From Streptomyces katrae (lineage in GTDB: Bacteria > Actinomycetota > Actinomycetes > Streptomycetales > Streptomycetaceae), in contig NZ_CP020042.1 of the NCBI RefSeq assembly GCF_002028425.1, forward strand, positions 1,674,001 to 1,738,000: DNA of 64,000 nt, given 5' to 3'. A program made the translations under genes and the position numbers. Below are positions 44,212 through 53,400 of this stretch, piece by piece; the stretch's first letter is position 1, and every line of letters starts with the position of its first letter. The notes beneath the pieces were generated by a model that saw nothing but the letters and a program-made list of their open reading frames with translations, was not told where the DNA came from and did not search any database.

Positions 44212-44217
44212 TAGGGT
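44212..44217 (+). promoter_or_regulatory. -10 TAGGGT for leaderless RecB-family gene
   Basis: TAGGGT ends 7 bases before ATG 44225 with TTTAGGC between, matching a leaderless start. Confidence 0.5.
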
Positions 44218-44224
44218 TTTAGGC

Positions 44225-45103
44225 ATGACGACGATCCCCGGCGCCGGTTTCGACGGTGCTTCCCCGGGTGCTGCCCGGCCCGCTTCGCTGTCGCCTTCGC
44301 GGGCGGGTGACTTCATGCAGTGTCCGTTGCTGTACCGGTTCCGGGTGATCGACAGGCTGCCGGAGAAGCCGAGTGCGGCGGCGACGCGGGGGACGCTGGT
44401 GCATGCGGTGCTGGAGCGGCTGTTTGATCATCCGGCGGCGGAGCGGACGGTTCCGCGGGCGAAGGAGCTGTTGCCGGGGCAGTGGGAGCGGTTGCTGGAG
44501 GCGAAGCCGGAGCTGGCGGGGCTGTTCCCGGAGGGGGACGGGGGCGCGGGGCTGGCGGGGTGGCTGGCGGAGGCGGAGGCGCTGGTGGAGCGCTGGTTCA
44601 CGCTGGAGGACCCGACGCGGCTGGAGCCGGTGGAGCGGGAGTTCTTCGTGGAGACGGAGCTGGAGTCGGGGCTGCGGCTGCGCGGGATCATCGACCGGGT
44701 GGACGTGGCGCCGACGGGCGAGGTGCGGATCGTCGACTACAAGACGGGCAAGGCTCCGCGGCCGGAGTACGCGGAGGGCGCGTTGTTCCAGATGAAGTTC
44801 TACGCGCTGGTGGTGTGGCGGCTGAAGGGCGTGGTGCCGCGGCGGTTGCAGCTGGTGTACCTGGGCAGTGGTGACGTGCTGACGTACGACCCGGTGGTGG
44901 CGGATCTGGAGCGGGTGGAGCGCAAGCTGCACGCGTTGTGGGAGGCGATCTCGGAGGCGACGGAGACGGGTGACTGGCGGCCGCGGCCGACGAAGCTGTG
45001 CGGCTGGTGCGACCACCAGGCGGTGTGTCCGGAGTTCGGGGGCACTCCCCCGGTGTATCCGCTGGCGATCGTGCCGGGGCCCGGGCGCCCGGCGGGTTCC
45101 TGA
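44225..45103 (+). CDS. RecB-family PD-(D/E)XK exonuclease with Cys cluster
   Basis: A 292-residue nuclease. The catalytic core is LRLRGIIDRVDV followed by VRIVDYKTGK (the D and DYK of the motif), with the AddB/Cas4-like helix RGTLVHAVLERLF near the start. A leading Cys (DFMQCPLLYRF) and the C-terminal LCGWCDHQAVCPEF supply four cysteines that could hold an iron-sulfur cluster. No helicase domain is present, so it would act with a partner in DNA repair. A TAGGGT 7 bp before the ATG suggests a leaderless message. Codons are unusually G-ending. It precedes the response regulator gene by 61 bp. Confidence 0.88.
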   Translation: MTTIPGAGFDGASPGAARPASLSPSRAGDFMQCPLLYRFRVIDRLPEKPSAAATRGTLVHAVLERLFDHPAAERTVPRAKELLPGQWERLLEAKPELAGLFPEGDGGAGLAGWLAEAEALVERWFTLEDPTRLEPVEREFFVETELESGLRLRGIIDRVDVAPTGEVRIVDYKTGKAPRPEYAEGALFQMKFYALVVWRLKGVVPRRLQLVYLGSGDVLTYDPVVADLERVERKLHALWEAISEATETGDWRPRPTKLCGWCDHQAVCPEFGGTPPVYPLAIVPGPGRPAGS

Positions 45104-45164
45104 TCGCGGGGTCAGGGCAGAATGGGCGGCGCTGAAGCCGTCCGACGAATACGAGGTACCTTCC

Positions 45165-45836
45165 GTGGCGATCCGCGTCCTGCTGGTCGACGACCAGCCT
45201 CTGCTGCGCACCGGCTTCCGGATGATCCTGGAGGCGGAGCAGGACCTGGTGGTGGTGGGTGAGGCCGGGGACGGTCTGCAGGCGCTGGAGCAGGTGCGGG
45301 CGCTGCAGCCGGACGTGGTGCTGATGGACATCCGGATGCCGCGGATGGACGGGGTGGAGGCGACGCGGCAGATCACGGGTCCGGAGCGGAACGGGCCGGC
45401 GAAGGTGCTGGTGCTGACGACGTTCGATCTGGACGAGTACGTGGTGGAGGCGTTGCGGGCGGGGGCGAGCGGGTTCCTGCTGAAGGACGCTCCGGCCGAT
45501 GAGCTGGTGCAGGCGATCCGGGTGGTGGCGGCGGGCGAGGCGATGCTGGCGCCGAGCATCACGCGGCGGCTGCTGGACAAGTACGCCGGTCATCTGCCGT
45601 CGGGTGAGGAGAGGGTCCCGGATGTGCTGGGGACGCTGACCGAGCGCGAGGTGGAGGTGCTGAAGCTGGTGGCGCGGGGGCTGTCGAACGCGGAGATCGC
45701 GGCGGACCTGTTCGTGAGTGAGACGACGGTGAAGACGCATGTGGGTCATGTGCTGACGAAGCTGGGTCTGCGCGACCGGGTGCAGGCGGCGGTGTACGCG
45801 TACGAGAGTGGTCTGGTGCGGCCGGGCGCGCAGTAG
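45165..45836 (+). CDS. NarL/LuxR-type response regulator (orphan)
   Basis: A 223-residue two-domain regulator. The receiver domain has acid pair Asp9-Asp10, phospho-acceptor Asp55 (VVLMDIRMP), a Thr in LVLTTFD and Lys107 (FLLKDAP). The LuxR helix-turn-helix is at about 158-215 (LTEREVEVLKLVARGLSNAEIA in parts: LTEREVEVLKLVARG, TTVKTHVGHVL). GTG at 45165 follows GAGGTACC. No histidine kinase is encoded nearby in the window, so its partner is elsewhere or it works without phosphorylation. A bidirectional terminator follows. Confidence 0.92.
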   Translation: MAIRVLLVDDQPLLRTGFRMILEAEQDLVVVGEAGDGLQALEQVRALQPDVVLMDIRMPRMDGVEATRQITGPERNGPAKVLVLTTFDLDEYVVEALRAGASGFLLKDAPADELVQAIRVVAAGEAMLAPSITRRLLDKYAGHLPSGEERVPDVLGTLTEREVEVLKLVARGLSNAEIAADLFVSETTVKTHVGHVLTKLGLRDRVQAAVYAYESGLVRPGAQ

Positions 45837-45862
45837 GCGCGGGGTCGCGCGGCCGGGAGACG

Positions 45863-45901
45863 CCTCCGCCCCGGCGCCCTTCGCGGGTGCCGGGGCGGAG
45901 G
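45863..45901. terminator. Bidirectional terminator after response regulator
   Basis: CCTCCGCCCCGGC (45863-45875) and GCCGGGGCGGAGG (45889-45901) pair perfectly around 13 bases, between two convergent genes. Confidence 0.8.
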
Positions 45902-45916
45902 TGTGTCCGGGGCGGG

Positions 45917-47500
45917 TCAGCCCTTGCTGATCTCCCAGAAGCGGAAGACGGTGGAGGCGTCGAGGGACCACTGGAGGCCGGTGACGTTCTGGCGGGCGAC
46001 GGCGTACTGCTTGCTCTGCCAGAGCGGGAGGATGGGGATCTCGTCGGCGACGATGTCCTGGAGGCGGGTGTAGTCCGGGTTGGCCGCGGTGCGGTCGGAC
46101 TTGGTGGAGGTGGCGGGGATGATGGTCCCGCTGATCTCCTTGTTGTCGTAGTTGTTCATCAGGACGTTGTCGGGTCCGAAGAACGGCTGGGTGAAGTTGT
46201 CGGCGTCGGGGTAGTCGGGGACCCAGCCCTTGACGTAGACGCCGTACTTGCCGGCCTTGATGTCCTTTTCGTACTGCTCGAACTCGACGGACTTCACGTC
46301 GGCGTCGAACAGGCCGCTGTCGTTGAGCTGCTTGGCGATGACCTGGAACTGCTGGTCGGTGGAGGGGCCGTAGCGGGTCGGCGTGGAGTACAGCGTCAGC
46401 TTGATCTTGCCGGTGATGTTGGCGGCCTTGAGGACGGCCTTGGCCTTCTCGAGCTGGGGGCTGCCGCCGTAGCGGTCGAAGAAGGGGGTGGTGTGTCCGG
46501 CGATGCCGGCCGGGACGATCGAGTAGAGCGGGACGGCGGTGCCGGAGTAGACGTCCTTGACGAGGGCGTCGCGGTCGACGAGGTAGGCGATGGCCTTGCG
46601 GACGGGGAGCTTGCCGGCGACGGGGTCGTTGACGTTGAAGACCAGGTGCTGGACTTCGGCGCCGGTGCCCTGGACGACGTCGACCTTGTTGTCGCCGGTC
46701 TTGGTCGCGGCGAGGCCGGCGATGTCCTTGGCGGCGAGGCCGCGGAAGGCGAAGTCGACGTCGCCGCTCTCCAGGACGGTCTTGAGGCCGGCCTGGTCGC
46801 CGTTGAAGAACTTCAGCGTGACGCCGGTGTTCTTGGCCTTGGCCTTGCCGCTGTAGGAGTCGTTGACGGAGAAGTTGGCGCTCTTCTCGCTGAAGGAGTC
46901 CAGCTTGTAGACGCCGGAGCCGATGGCCTTGTTGTCGGTGCGGAGCTTGTCGGCCGGGTACTCGCTGTGGTCGACGATGGCGCCCGCGCCCGAGGCGATC
47001 TTGCTCGGGAAGGTCGCGTCGGGGGTCTTCAGCTTGAAGACGACGGTCTTGTCGTCTGGGGTGTCGATGCTCGCGATGGAGGAGAGCATGACGGCCGGGC
47101 CGCTCGGGTCGTTGATCTTCAGCGTGCGCTCGAAGGAGAACTTGACGTCCTTCGAGGTGAGGCTGTGGCCGTTGCTGAACTTCAGGCCGGAGCGCAGGGT
47201 GCACTTGAACACCTTGCTGTCGCCGCCCTCGAAGTTGCAGGCCTGCGCGGCGTCCGGCTCGGGCGTGGTGCCGCCCTTGGGGAAGCTCAGCAGCGACTGG
47301 AAGACGTTGTTGAAGAGCAGCCAGGAGCCCGGGTCGTAGCCGGACGCCGGGTCGGTGGACTTCACCTTGTCGGATATGCCCATGACCACGCCCTTGCCGT
47401 CGCCGGCGGCCGAGCCGTCCTGCGAACCGCAGCCGCTGAGCAGCGCGGCGGCCGTGGCCGCCCCGAGCGGGGCCACCAGCCACTGGTTACGTCTCTTCAC
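45917..47500 (-). CDS. Family 5 (oligopeptide/dipeptide) binding lipoprotein, copy 2
   Basis: A 527-residue extracellular solute-binding lipoprotein. Lipobox LLSGC gives Cys24. Family features are TLRSGLKFSNGHSLTSKDVKFSFER in parts (LRSGLKFSNGHSLTSKDVKFS), VRKAIAYLVDRDALV and GWVPDYPDADNF. It should deliver peptides or similar ligands to an ABC importer. GTG at 47500 follows GAAGGA. It lies 71 bp downstream of a clearly paralogous gene, but no permease or ATPase gene is present, so the transporter must be encoded elsewhere. Confidence 0.9.
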   Translation of the reverse strand: MKRRNQWLVAPLGAATAAALLSGCGSQDGSAAGDGKGVVMGISDKVKSTDPASGYDPGSWLLFNNVFQSLLSFPKGGTTPEPDAAQACNFEGGDSKVFKCTLRSGLKFSNGHSLTSKDVKFSFERTLKINDPSGPAVMLSSIASIDTPDDKTVVFKLKTPDATFPSKIASGAGAIVDHSEYPADKLRTDNKAIGSGVYKLDSFSEKSANFSVNDSYSGKAKAKNTGVTLKFFNGDQAGLKTVLESGDVDFAFRGLAAKDIAGLAATKTGDNKVDVVQGTGAEVQHLVFNVNDPVAGKLPVRKAIAYLVDRDALVKDVYSGTAVPLYSIVPAGIAGHTTPFFDRYGGSPQLEKAKAVLKAANITGKIKLTLYSTPTRYGPSTDQQFQVIAKQLNDSGLFDADVKSVEFEQYEKDIKAGKYGVYVKGWVPDYPDADNFTQPFFGPDNVLMNNYDNKEISGTIIPATSTKSDRTAANPDYTRLQDIVADEIPILPLWQSKQYAVARQNVTGLQWSLDASTVFRFWEISKG

Positions 47501-47571
47501 GCGATGTCCTTCACAGTTCTTGTCTGATCCTTGCGCCGGCCTGCGACGTCCGCCGCCGGTTGCTGCCGGTC

Positions 47572-49176
47572 TCAGCCGCTGACGCCCCGGCCGAGTTCCC
47601 ACAGCTGGAGGTCGGAGATGGCGTTGACCGACCATTCCACTCCGGTGATCCCGTCGCGGGCGGCGACGTACTGCTTGCCCTGCCACAGGGGCAGGACGGG
47701 CACGTCGTCGGCGACGATGTCCTGCATCTCCGTGATCGCGGGGACGGCGACGTTGCGGTCGGCGGCCTTGCGGGACTCGGGGATGAGCTTGGTGCGCACC
47801 GTGTTGTTGGCGTACGGCGTGCCCAGGAAGTTGTCCTGCTCCAGGAACGGGGCGAGGAAGTTGTCGGCGTCCGGGTAGTCGGGGAACCAGCCGAGCCCGT
47901 AGGCGGCGTAGTCGCCCTTCTTCTGGGCGGGGCGGAAGTCGGCCCACTCGTTGCCCTGGACGGTGATGTCGAACAGCTGGGTGGCGTTCAGCTGGGTCTT
48001 GAGGGCCTGGAACTCGGCCGCGGTGCCGTCGCCGTAGTGGTCGGTGGTGTAGTTCAGCGTCAGCTTGACGGGGGTTTTGATCCCGGCGGCCTTCAGCAGG
48101 TCGGCGGCCTTGGCGGTGTTGGCCTCGCCGTACTTGTTGAAGAAGGAGTTGACGTGGCCGGTGACCGTGGTGGGGACCAGTGAGTACAGGGGCTGCGCGG
48201 ACTTGCCGTAGACCTTGGAGATGACGTTGCCCCGGTCGACGGCGGCGGCGAGGGCCTGGCGCACGGCCTTGTCCTTGACGGCCGGGGCGTCGGTGTTGAA
48301 GCCGATGTAGCGGATCTCCAGGCCCGGCATGGGGACGAGCCTGACGCCCTTGGGTGCCTTGGCGGAGAGCTCGGTGATCTGGGCCGGGGAGAGGGTGCGG
48401 GAGACCATGCTGATGGAGCCGTCGGAGAGCGCCTTGGTGGCCGCGGCCGAGTCGGGGAAGGTGCGCAGTTCGACCTTGTCGTTCTGCAGCTTGATGTCGC
48501 CCTTGTAGTTCGGGTTCTTGGTGAAGACGGCCCGGACCAGGTGGTTGTCCTTGACCTCGGGCTTCATCGTGTAGGGGCCGGAGCCGTCGACGGCGAAGCC
48601 GGTGCGGAGCTTCTTGGCGTCGTAGTTCTTCTCGCTGACGATGCCGGCCGCGGGGGTGGCGAGCTTGTACGGGAAGGTCGCGTCGGGGGTCTTCAGGTGG
48701 AAGACGACGGTGTCGGTTCCCTTGACCTCGACGGTGTCGAGGGTGGAGAGGAGGGAGGAGGGGCCGTTTTCGTCCTTTATGGCGCGGACCCGGTCGATGG
48801 AGAACTTGACGTCCTTGGCGGTGAGCGGGTCGCCGTCGGCGAACTTCAGGCCCGGCCGCAGGGTGCAGCGGTAGCTCTCGTTGTCGTTGTCGGTGAAGCG
48901 GCAGTCGGAGGCCGCTTCGGGGACGGGCTGGCCGCCGCCGCGCGGGGTGCGCATCAGGGTCTGGACGGTCTGGCGCAGGATGTTCCACGTCGTGGCGTCG
49001 TAGGCGTAGGCGGGGTCGAACGGGGCGGGGGCGTAGTCGGCTGCCTCGAACCGGTCGGTGGTGCCGACGACGATCGCTCCGGATCCTGCTCCGTTTCCGC
49101 TCGCGCTGCCGCATGCCGACAGCGCGGGGGTGAGCAGGCCTATCGCGGCCGTCAGCACCATGGTCTTGCGGTTCAT
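47572..49176 (-). CDS. Family 5 (oligopeptide/dipeptide) binding lipoprotein, copy 1
   Basis: A 534-residue lipoprotein with lipobox LSAC (Cys22). It parallels the downstream copy throughout: LRPGLKFADGDPLTAKDVKFS, KTPDATFPYKLA, VRQALAAAVDRGNVI, GWFPDYPDADNF and the shared ending VPVLPLWQGKQYVAARDGITG in parts (VLPLWQGKQYVAAR). The two are tandem duplicates that have diverged. ATG at 49176 follows GGGAGT. A 480-bp spacer upstream probably holds the promoter of the pair. Confidence 0.9.
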   Translation of the reverse strand: MNRKTMVLTAAIGLLTPALSACGSASGNGAGSGAIVVGTTDRFEAADYAPAPFDPAYAYDATTWNILRQTVQTLMRTPRGGGQPVPEAASDCRFTDNDNESYRCTLRPGLKFADGDPLTAKDVKFSIDRVRAIKDENGPSSLLSTLDTVEVKGTDTVVFHLKTPDATFPYKLATPAAGIVSEKNYDAKKLRTGFAVDGSGPYTMKPEVKDNHLVRAVFTKNPNYKGDIKLQNDKVELRTFPDSAAATKALSDGSISMVSRTLSPAQITELSAKAPKGVRLVPMPGLEIRYIGFNTDAPAVKDKAVRQALAAAVDRGNVISKVYGKSAQPLYSLVPTTVTGHVNSFFNKYGEANTAKAADLLKAAGIKTPVKLTLNYTTDHYGDGTAAEFQALKTQLNATQLFDITVQGNEWADFRPAQKKGDYAAYGLGWFPDYPDADNFLAPFLEQDNFLGTPYANNTVRTKLIPESRKAADRNVAVPAITEMQDIVADDVPVLPLWQGKQYVAARDGITGVEWSVNAISDLQLWELGRGVSG

Positions 49177-49656
49177 GCTGGAAGTACTCCCTCACCCGGC
49201 ACTTGTTAAGCGGCGTAGAGGGCACTTCGCGGCGGTCGCCCGTTCAGGGCGGAACGATCGGGCCGGTGTTTGACGATCGGTCCACGCGCGTGCCGGTGCA
49301 AGGGTGTGCGGCCGGTACGGCAGAGGTGCGTGCGGAGTGCCCGCGACGACATTAGTGGCCCGGGACGGGGTGGCTGGAACCAGCAGGAGTTGGGGCGTAA
49401 TCGCACTGTGATGGGTGCGGACTGACCGCTTATGCCGGAGTCTTCGCAGATGGTGTCAGGAGATGATCAATCCGGACACATGGGAAGCCCTTGGAGCGTC
49501 GGGGCAGGTCCGGCGAAGGCTGCGCGGGTGACCAAAGTCACCCGCTCCGCCCACATCGCCGGGATGGAATTTCGGCCTCCGGACCCGGAGGCGGAAGATC
49601 CTTGCGCGGGAAGGAGGTCCCGCCCCCGTTTTGCGTCCGGCACGGACGGTGTGCGC
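49177..49656. other. 480-bp spacer without a gene
   Basis: No coding frame with a plausible start and codon bias is seen on either strand. Two hairpins lie near the right end: GCGGGTGAC/GTCACCCGC (49524-49532 and 49537-49545) and GCCTCCGG/CCGGAGGC (49575-49592). Both follow the leftward HAD gene and could end its message. The promoter of the binding-lipoprotein pair should be in the left half. Confidence 0.5.
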
Positions 49657-50358
49657 CTAGTTCATCGGAGTGATGAGGGAGCGCAGGAAGCTCAGGTCCA
49701 CGTCCTCCAGCGAGCGCACGATGGTCCGGCCCGGGGCGGGCTCGATCAGGCCCACGGAGGGCACGGCCACGACGCGGCAGCCGGCCGCTTCGGCGGCCGC
49801 CACCCCGGTGGCGGTGTCCTCGATGACGGCGCACCGCGAGGGGTGCGCGCCGAGGCTGCTCGCGGCGAACAGGTAGGGGTCGGGGTGGGGCTTGGTGCGG
49901 GGGACCTCGTCGCCGGCGACGGTCAGGTGGAAGCGGTCGCGGCCGAGGGTGAGCAGGACCTGGTCGATGACGCGGCGGTGGGAGGCGGAGACCAGGGCGG
50001 TGGGCACGTTGTGCCGGGCCAGCTCGCTCAGCAGCCGCTCGGCGCCGGGCATCATGGGGACCTGCTCGGCGATCCGGGCCTCGAAGCGCTCGTTGAGCAG
50101 GACGCTCAGTTCGGCGAGGCCGATGTCGGCGCCGGTCGCCTCGATGAGGAAGGAGGCGCTGCGGCTCATGGGGCCGCCGACGACCACGTCGCGCCAGGCC
50201 TCGTCGAGGCGATGGCCCAGTTCCTGGAAGATCTGCGCCTCGATCTCCCACCAGAACCCCTCGGTGTCGACGAGGGTGCCGTCCATGTCGAGCAGCACCG
50301 CCTGCAGGGCGTGCCCGTCGGCCGTGTGGACGACGGGAGCGGGAACGGTGCTGGTCAT
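49657..50358 (-). CDS. HAD-superfamily phosphatase (beta-phosphoglucomutase-like)
   Basis: A 233-residue HAD hydrolase of subfamily IA. Motif I LLDMDGTLVDTE has nucleophile Asp24 and Asp26, motif II is ALVSASHR, the motif III Lys is in RTKPHPDPYL, and motif IV is CAVIEDTATGVAAAEAAG. The family dephosphorylates small metabolites or mutates sugar phosphates; the substrate is not clear. ATG at 50358 follows GGAGAGAGG. It lies downstream of metH, separated by a 13-bp hairpin, so it is probably transcribed on its own. Confidence 0.9.
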   Translation of the reverse strand: MTSTVPAPVVHTADGHALQAVLLDMDGTLVDTEGFWWEIEAQIFQELGHRLDEAWRDVVVGGPMSRSASFLIEATGADIGLAELSVLLNERFEARIAEQVPMMPGAERLLSELARHNVPTALVSASHRRVIDQVLLTLGRDRFHLTVAGDEVPRTKPHPDPYLFAASSLGAHPSRCAVIEDTATGVAAAEAAGCRVVAVPSVGLIEPAPGRTIVRSLEDVDLSFLRSLITPMN

Positions 50359-50384
50359 GCGTACGCCTCTCTCCGGGGACGACA

Positions 50385-50441
50385 AGGCCGGTCACCTCGG
50401 AACCGCGCGGGGCTTCCCCCTCGGGAACAGGTGACCGGCCT
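50385..50441 (-). terminator. 13-bp hairpin after metH
   Basis: AGGCCGGTCACCT (50385-50397) and AGGTGACCGGCCT (50429-50441) pair perfectly around a 31-base loop, 33 bp after the metH stop. Confidence 0.65.
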
Positions 50442-50473
50442 GTATGGGACCGACCAGTGTACGCCGGTCTGTG

Positions 50474-53400
50474 TCAGCGTGCGTTGAAATACTTCGCTTC
50501 GGGGTGGTGGATGACCAGAGCATCGGTGGACTGCTCGGGGTGGAGCTGGAACTCCTCCGAGAGGTGGACGCCGATCCGCTCCGGCTCCAGGAGGGTGGCG
50601 ATCTTCGCCCGGTCCTCCAGGTCGGGGCAGGCCCCGTAGCCGAGGGAGAAGCGGGCTCCCCGGTACTTGAGGTCGAACATGTCCTCGATGGCGGCCGGGT
50701 CCTCGCCGCCGAAGCCGAGCTCGGCGCGGACGCGGGCGTGCCAGTACTCGGCGAGGGCCTCGGCCAGCTGGACGGACAGGCCGTGCAGCTCCAGGTAGTC
50801 GCGGTAGGAGTCGGACTCGAACAGCTTGGCCGTGGCCTCGCCGATCTTCGAGCCGACGGTGACCACCTGGAGGCCGATGACGTCGGTCTCGCCGGACTCC
50901 TCCGGGCGGAAGAAGTCCGCGAGGCACAGGCGCCGGCCCCGGCGCTGGCGCGGGAAGGTGAAGCGGGTCCGCTCGTTGCCCTGCTCGTCCAGGATGATCA
51001 GGTCGTCGCCCTTGGAGACGCACGGGAAGTAGCCGTAGACCACGGCCGCTTCGAGGAGGTTCTCGGTGTGCAGCTTCTCCAGCAGGCCGCGCAGGCGCGG
51101 GCGGCCCTCGTTCTCGACGAGCTCCTCGTAGGTGGCGCCGCCGGCTCGGGCCTGCTTGAGGCCCCACTGGCCCTTGAACAGCGCGCCCTCGTCCAGCCAG
51201 GAGGCGTAGTCCTTGAGCGGGATGCCCTTGACCACGCGGGTCCCCCAGAAGGGCGGGGTGGGCACCGGGTTGTCGACGGCCACGTCGGAACGGCCGCCCG
51301 GCTGCTCGGGCTCCTCCACCTGGAGGGCGGGCGTGTCCCGCTTGGCGACGCGGCGCTGCTTGAGCTCGGGCAGGGTGGCGCCGGGGACGCCGCGCTTGAC
51401 GGCGATCAGGGCGTCCATCAGCCGCAGGCCCTCGAACGCGTCGCGGGCGTAGCGGACCTCGCCCTCGTAGATCTCGTGGAGGTCCTGCTCGACATAGGCC
51501 CGGGTCAGGGCCGCGCCGCCCAGGATCACCGGGAAGTCGGCGGCCAGCTTGCGCTGGTTGAGCTCCTCCAGGTTCTCCTTCATGATCACGGTGGACTTCA
51601 CCAGGAGCCCGGACATGCCGATCACATCGGCCTTGTGCTCCTGCGCGGCCTCCACGATCGCGGAAACCGGCTGCTTGATACCGATGTTCACCACGTTGTA
51701 GCCGTTGTTGGTGAGGATGATGTCGACCAGGTTCTTACCGATGTCATGGACATCACCGCGGACCGTGGCCAGCACGATCGTGCCCTTGCCCTCGTCGTCC
51801 GTCTTCTCCATGTGCGGCTCCAGATAGGCCACCGCCGTCTTCATCACCTCGGCCGACTGGAGCACGAACGGCAACTGCATCTGCCCCGACCCGAACAGCT
51901 CACCGACGACCTTCATCCCCTCCAGAAGGGTGTCGTTGACGATGTCCAGCGCCGGACGGCCCGTCAGCGCCTCGTCGAGATCGGCCTCCAGACCGTTCTT
52001 CTCCCCGTCGATGATCCGCCGCCGCAGCCGCTCCTCCAACGGCAGCGCAAGAAGCTCCTGCGCACGGCCGGCCTTCAGCGACTTCGTGTTGACCCCCTCG
52101 AACAGGGCCATCAGCTTCTGCAGCGGGTCGTAGTCACCCTCACGACGGTCATAGATCAAATCCAGAGCCGTGCTGACCTGCTCCTCGTCGAACCGCGCGA
52201 TCGGCAGGATCTTCGACGCATGGACGATCGCCGAATCCAGACCCGCCTTCACACACTCGTCCAGGAACACCGAGTTCAGCAGCACACGAGCAGCCGGATT
52301 CAGACCGAACGAAATATTCGACAGACCCAGCGTGGTCTGCACCTGCGGATGACGCCGCTTGAGCTCACGGATCGCCTCGATCGTCGCGATCCCGTCCTTA
52401 CGCGACTCCTCCTGACCCGTGCAGATCGTGAACGTCAGGGTGTCGATCAGGATGTCCGACTCACGGATACCCCAGTTCGACGTCAGGTCCCCGATCAGCC
52501 GCTCCGCGATCGCGACCTTGTGCTCGACCGTACGGGCCTGGCCCTCCTCGTCGATCGTCAGCGCGATCAACGCGGCACCATGCTCCCGCGCCAGCCGCGT
52601 CACCTTCGCAAAACGCGACTGCGGACCGTCACCGTCCTCGTAGTTCACCGAGTTGATGACCGCACGCCCGCCCAGCATCTCCAGACCCGCCTGGATCACC
52701 GGAACCTCGGTCGAGTCCAGCACGATCGGCAGCGTCGAAGCCGTCGCGAAACGCCCCGCCAGCTCCCGCATGTCCGCGACACCGTCACGGCCCACATAGT
52801 CCACACACAGGTCCAGCATGTGCGCGCCCTCACGGATCTGGTCCCGCGCCATCTCCACACAGTCGTCCCAGCGCGCCTCCAGCATCGCCTCACGGAACTT
52901 CTTCGACCCGTTCGCGTTCGTCCGCTCACCGATCGCCATGTACGAGGTGTCCTGCCGGAACGGCACCGTCTGATACAGCGAGGCCGCACCCGGCTCGGGG
53001 CGCGGGTCGCGCTCCACGACGGCGGCGCCCCTCACCCGCTCCACCACCTGCCGCAGATGCTCGGGAGTGGTGCCACAGCAACCGCCCACCAGCGAGAGCC
53101 CGTACTCCCGCACGAACGTCTCCTGCGCATCGGCCAGCTCCGACGCCGACAGCGGGTAGTGCGCACCCTGCTTCGTCAGGACGGGCAGACCGGCGTTCGG
53201 CATGCACGACAGCGGGATGCGCGCGTTCCGCGCGAGATAGCGCAGGTGCTCGCTCATCTCCGCCGGACCGGTCGCACAGTTCAGACCGATCATGTCGATC
53301 CCCAGCGGCTCCAGCGCCGTCAGCGCCGCCCCGATCTCCGAACCCAGCAGCATCGTGCCGGTGGTCTCGACGGTGACGGAGCAGATCAGCGGGACCGTGA

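Noticed and set aside
45917..49225. One very long minus-strand frame (1102 codons) spanning both binding-lipoprotein genes
   Set aside because: Its N-terminal half is out of frame with the first lipoprotein gene; only the C-terminal part from GTG 47500 is a real protein.
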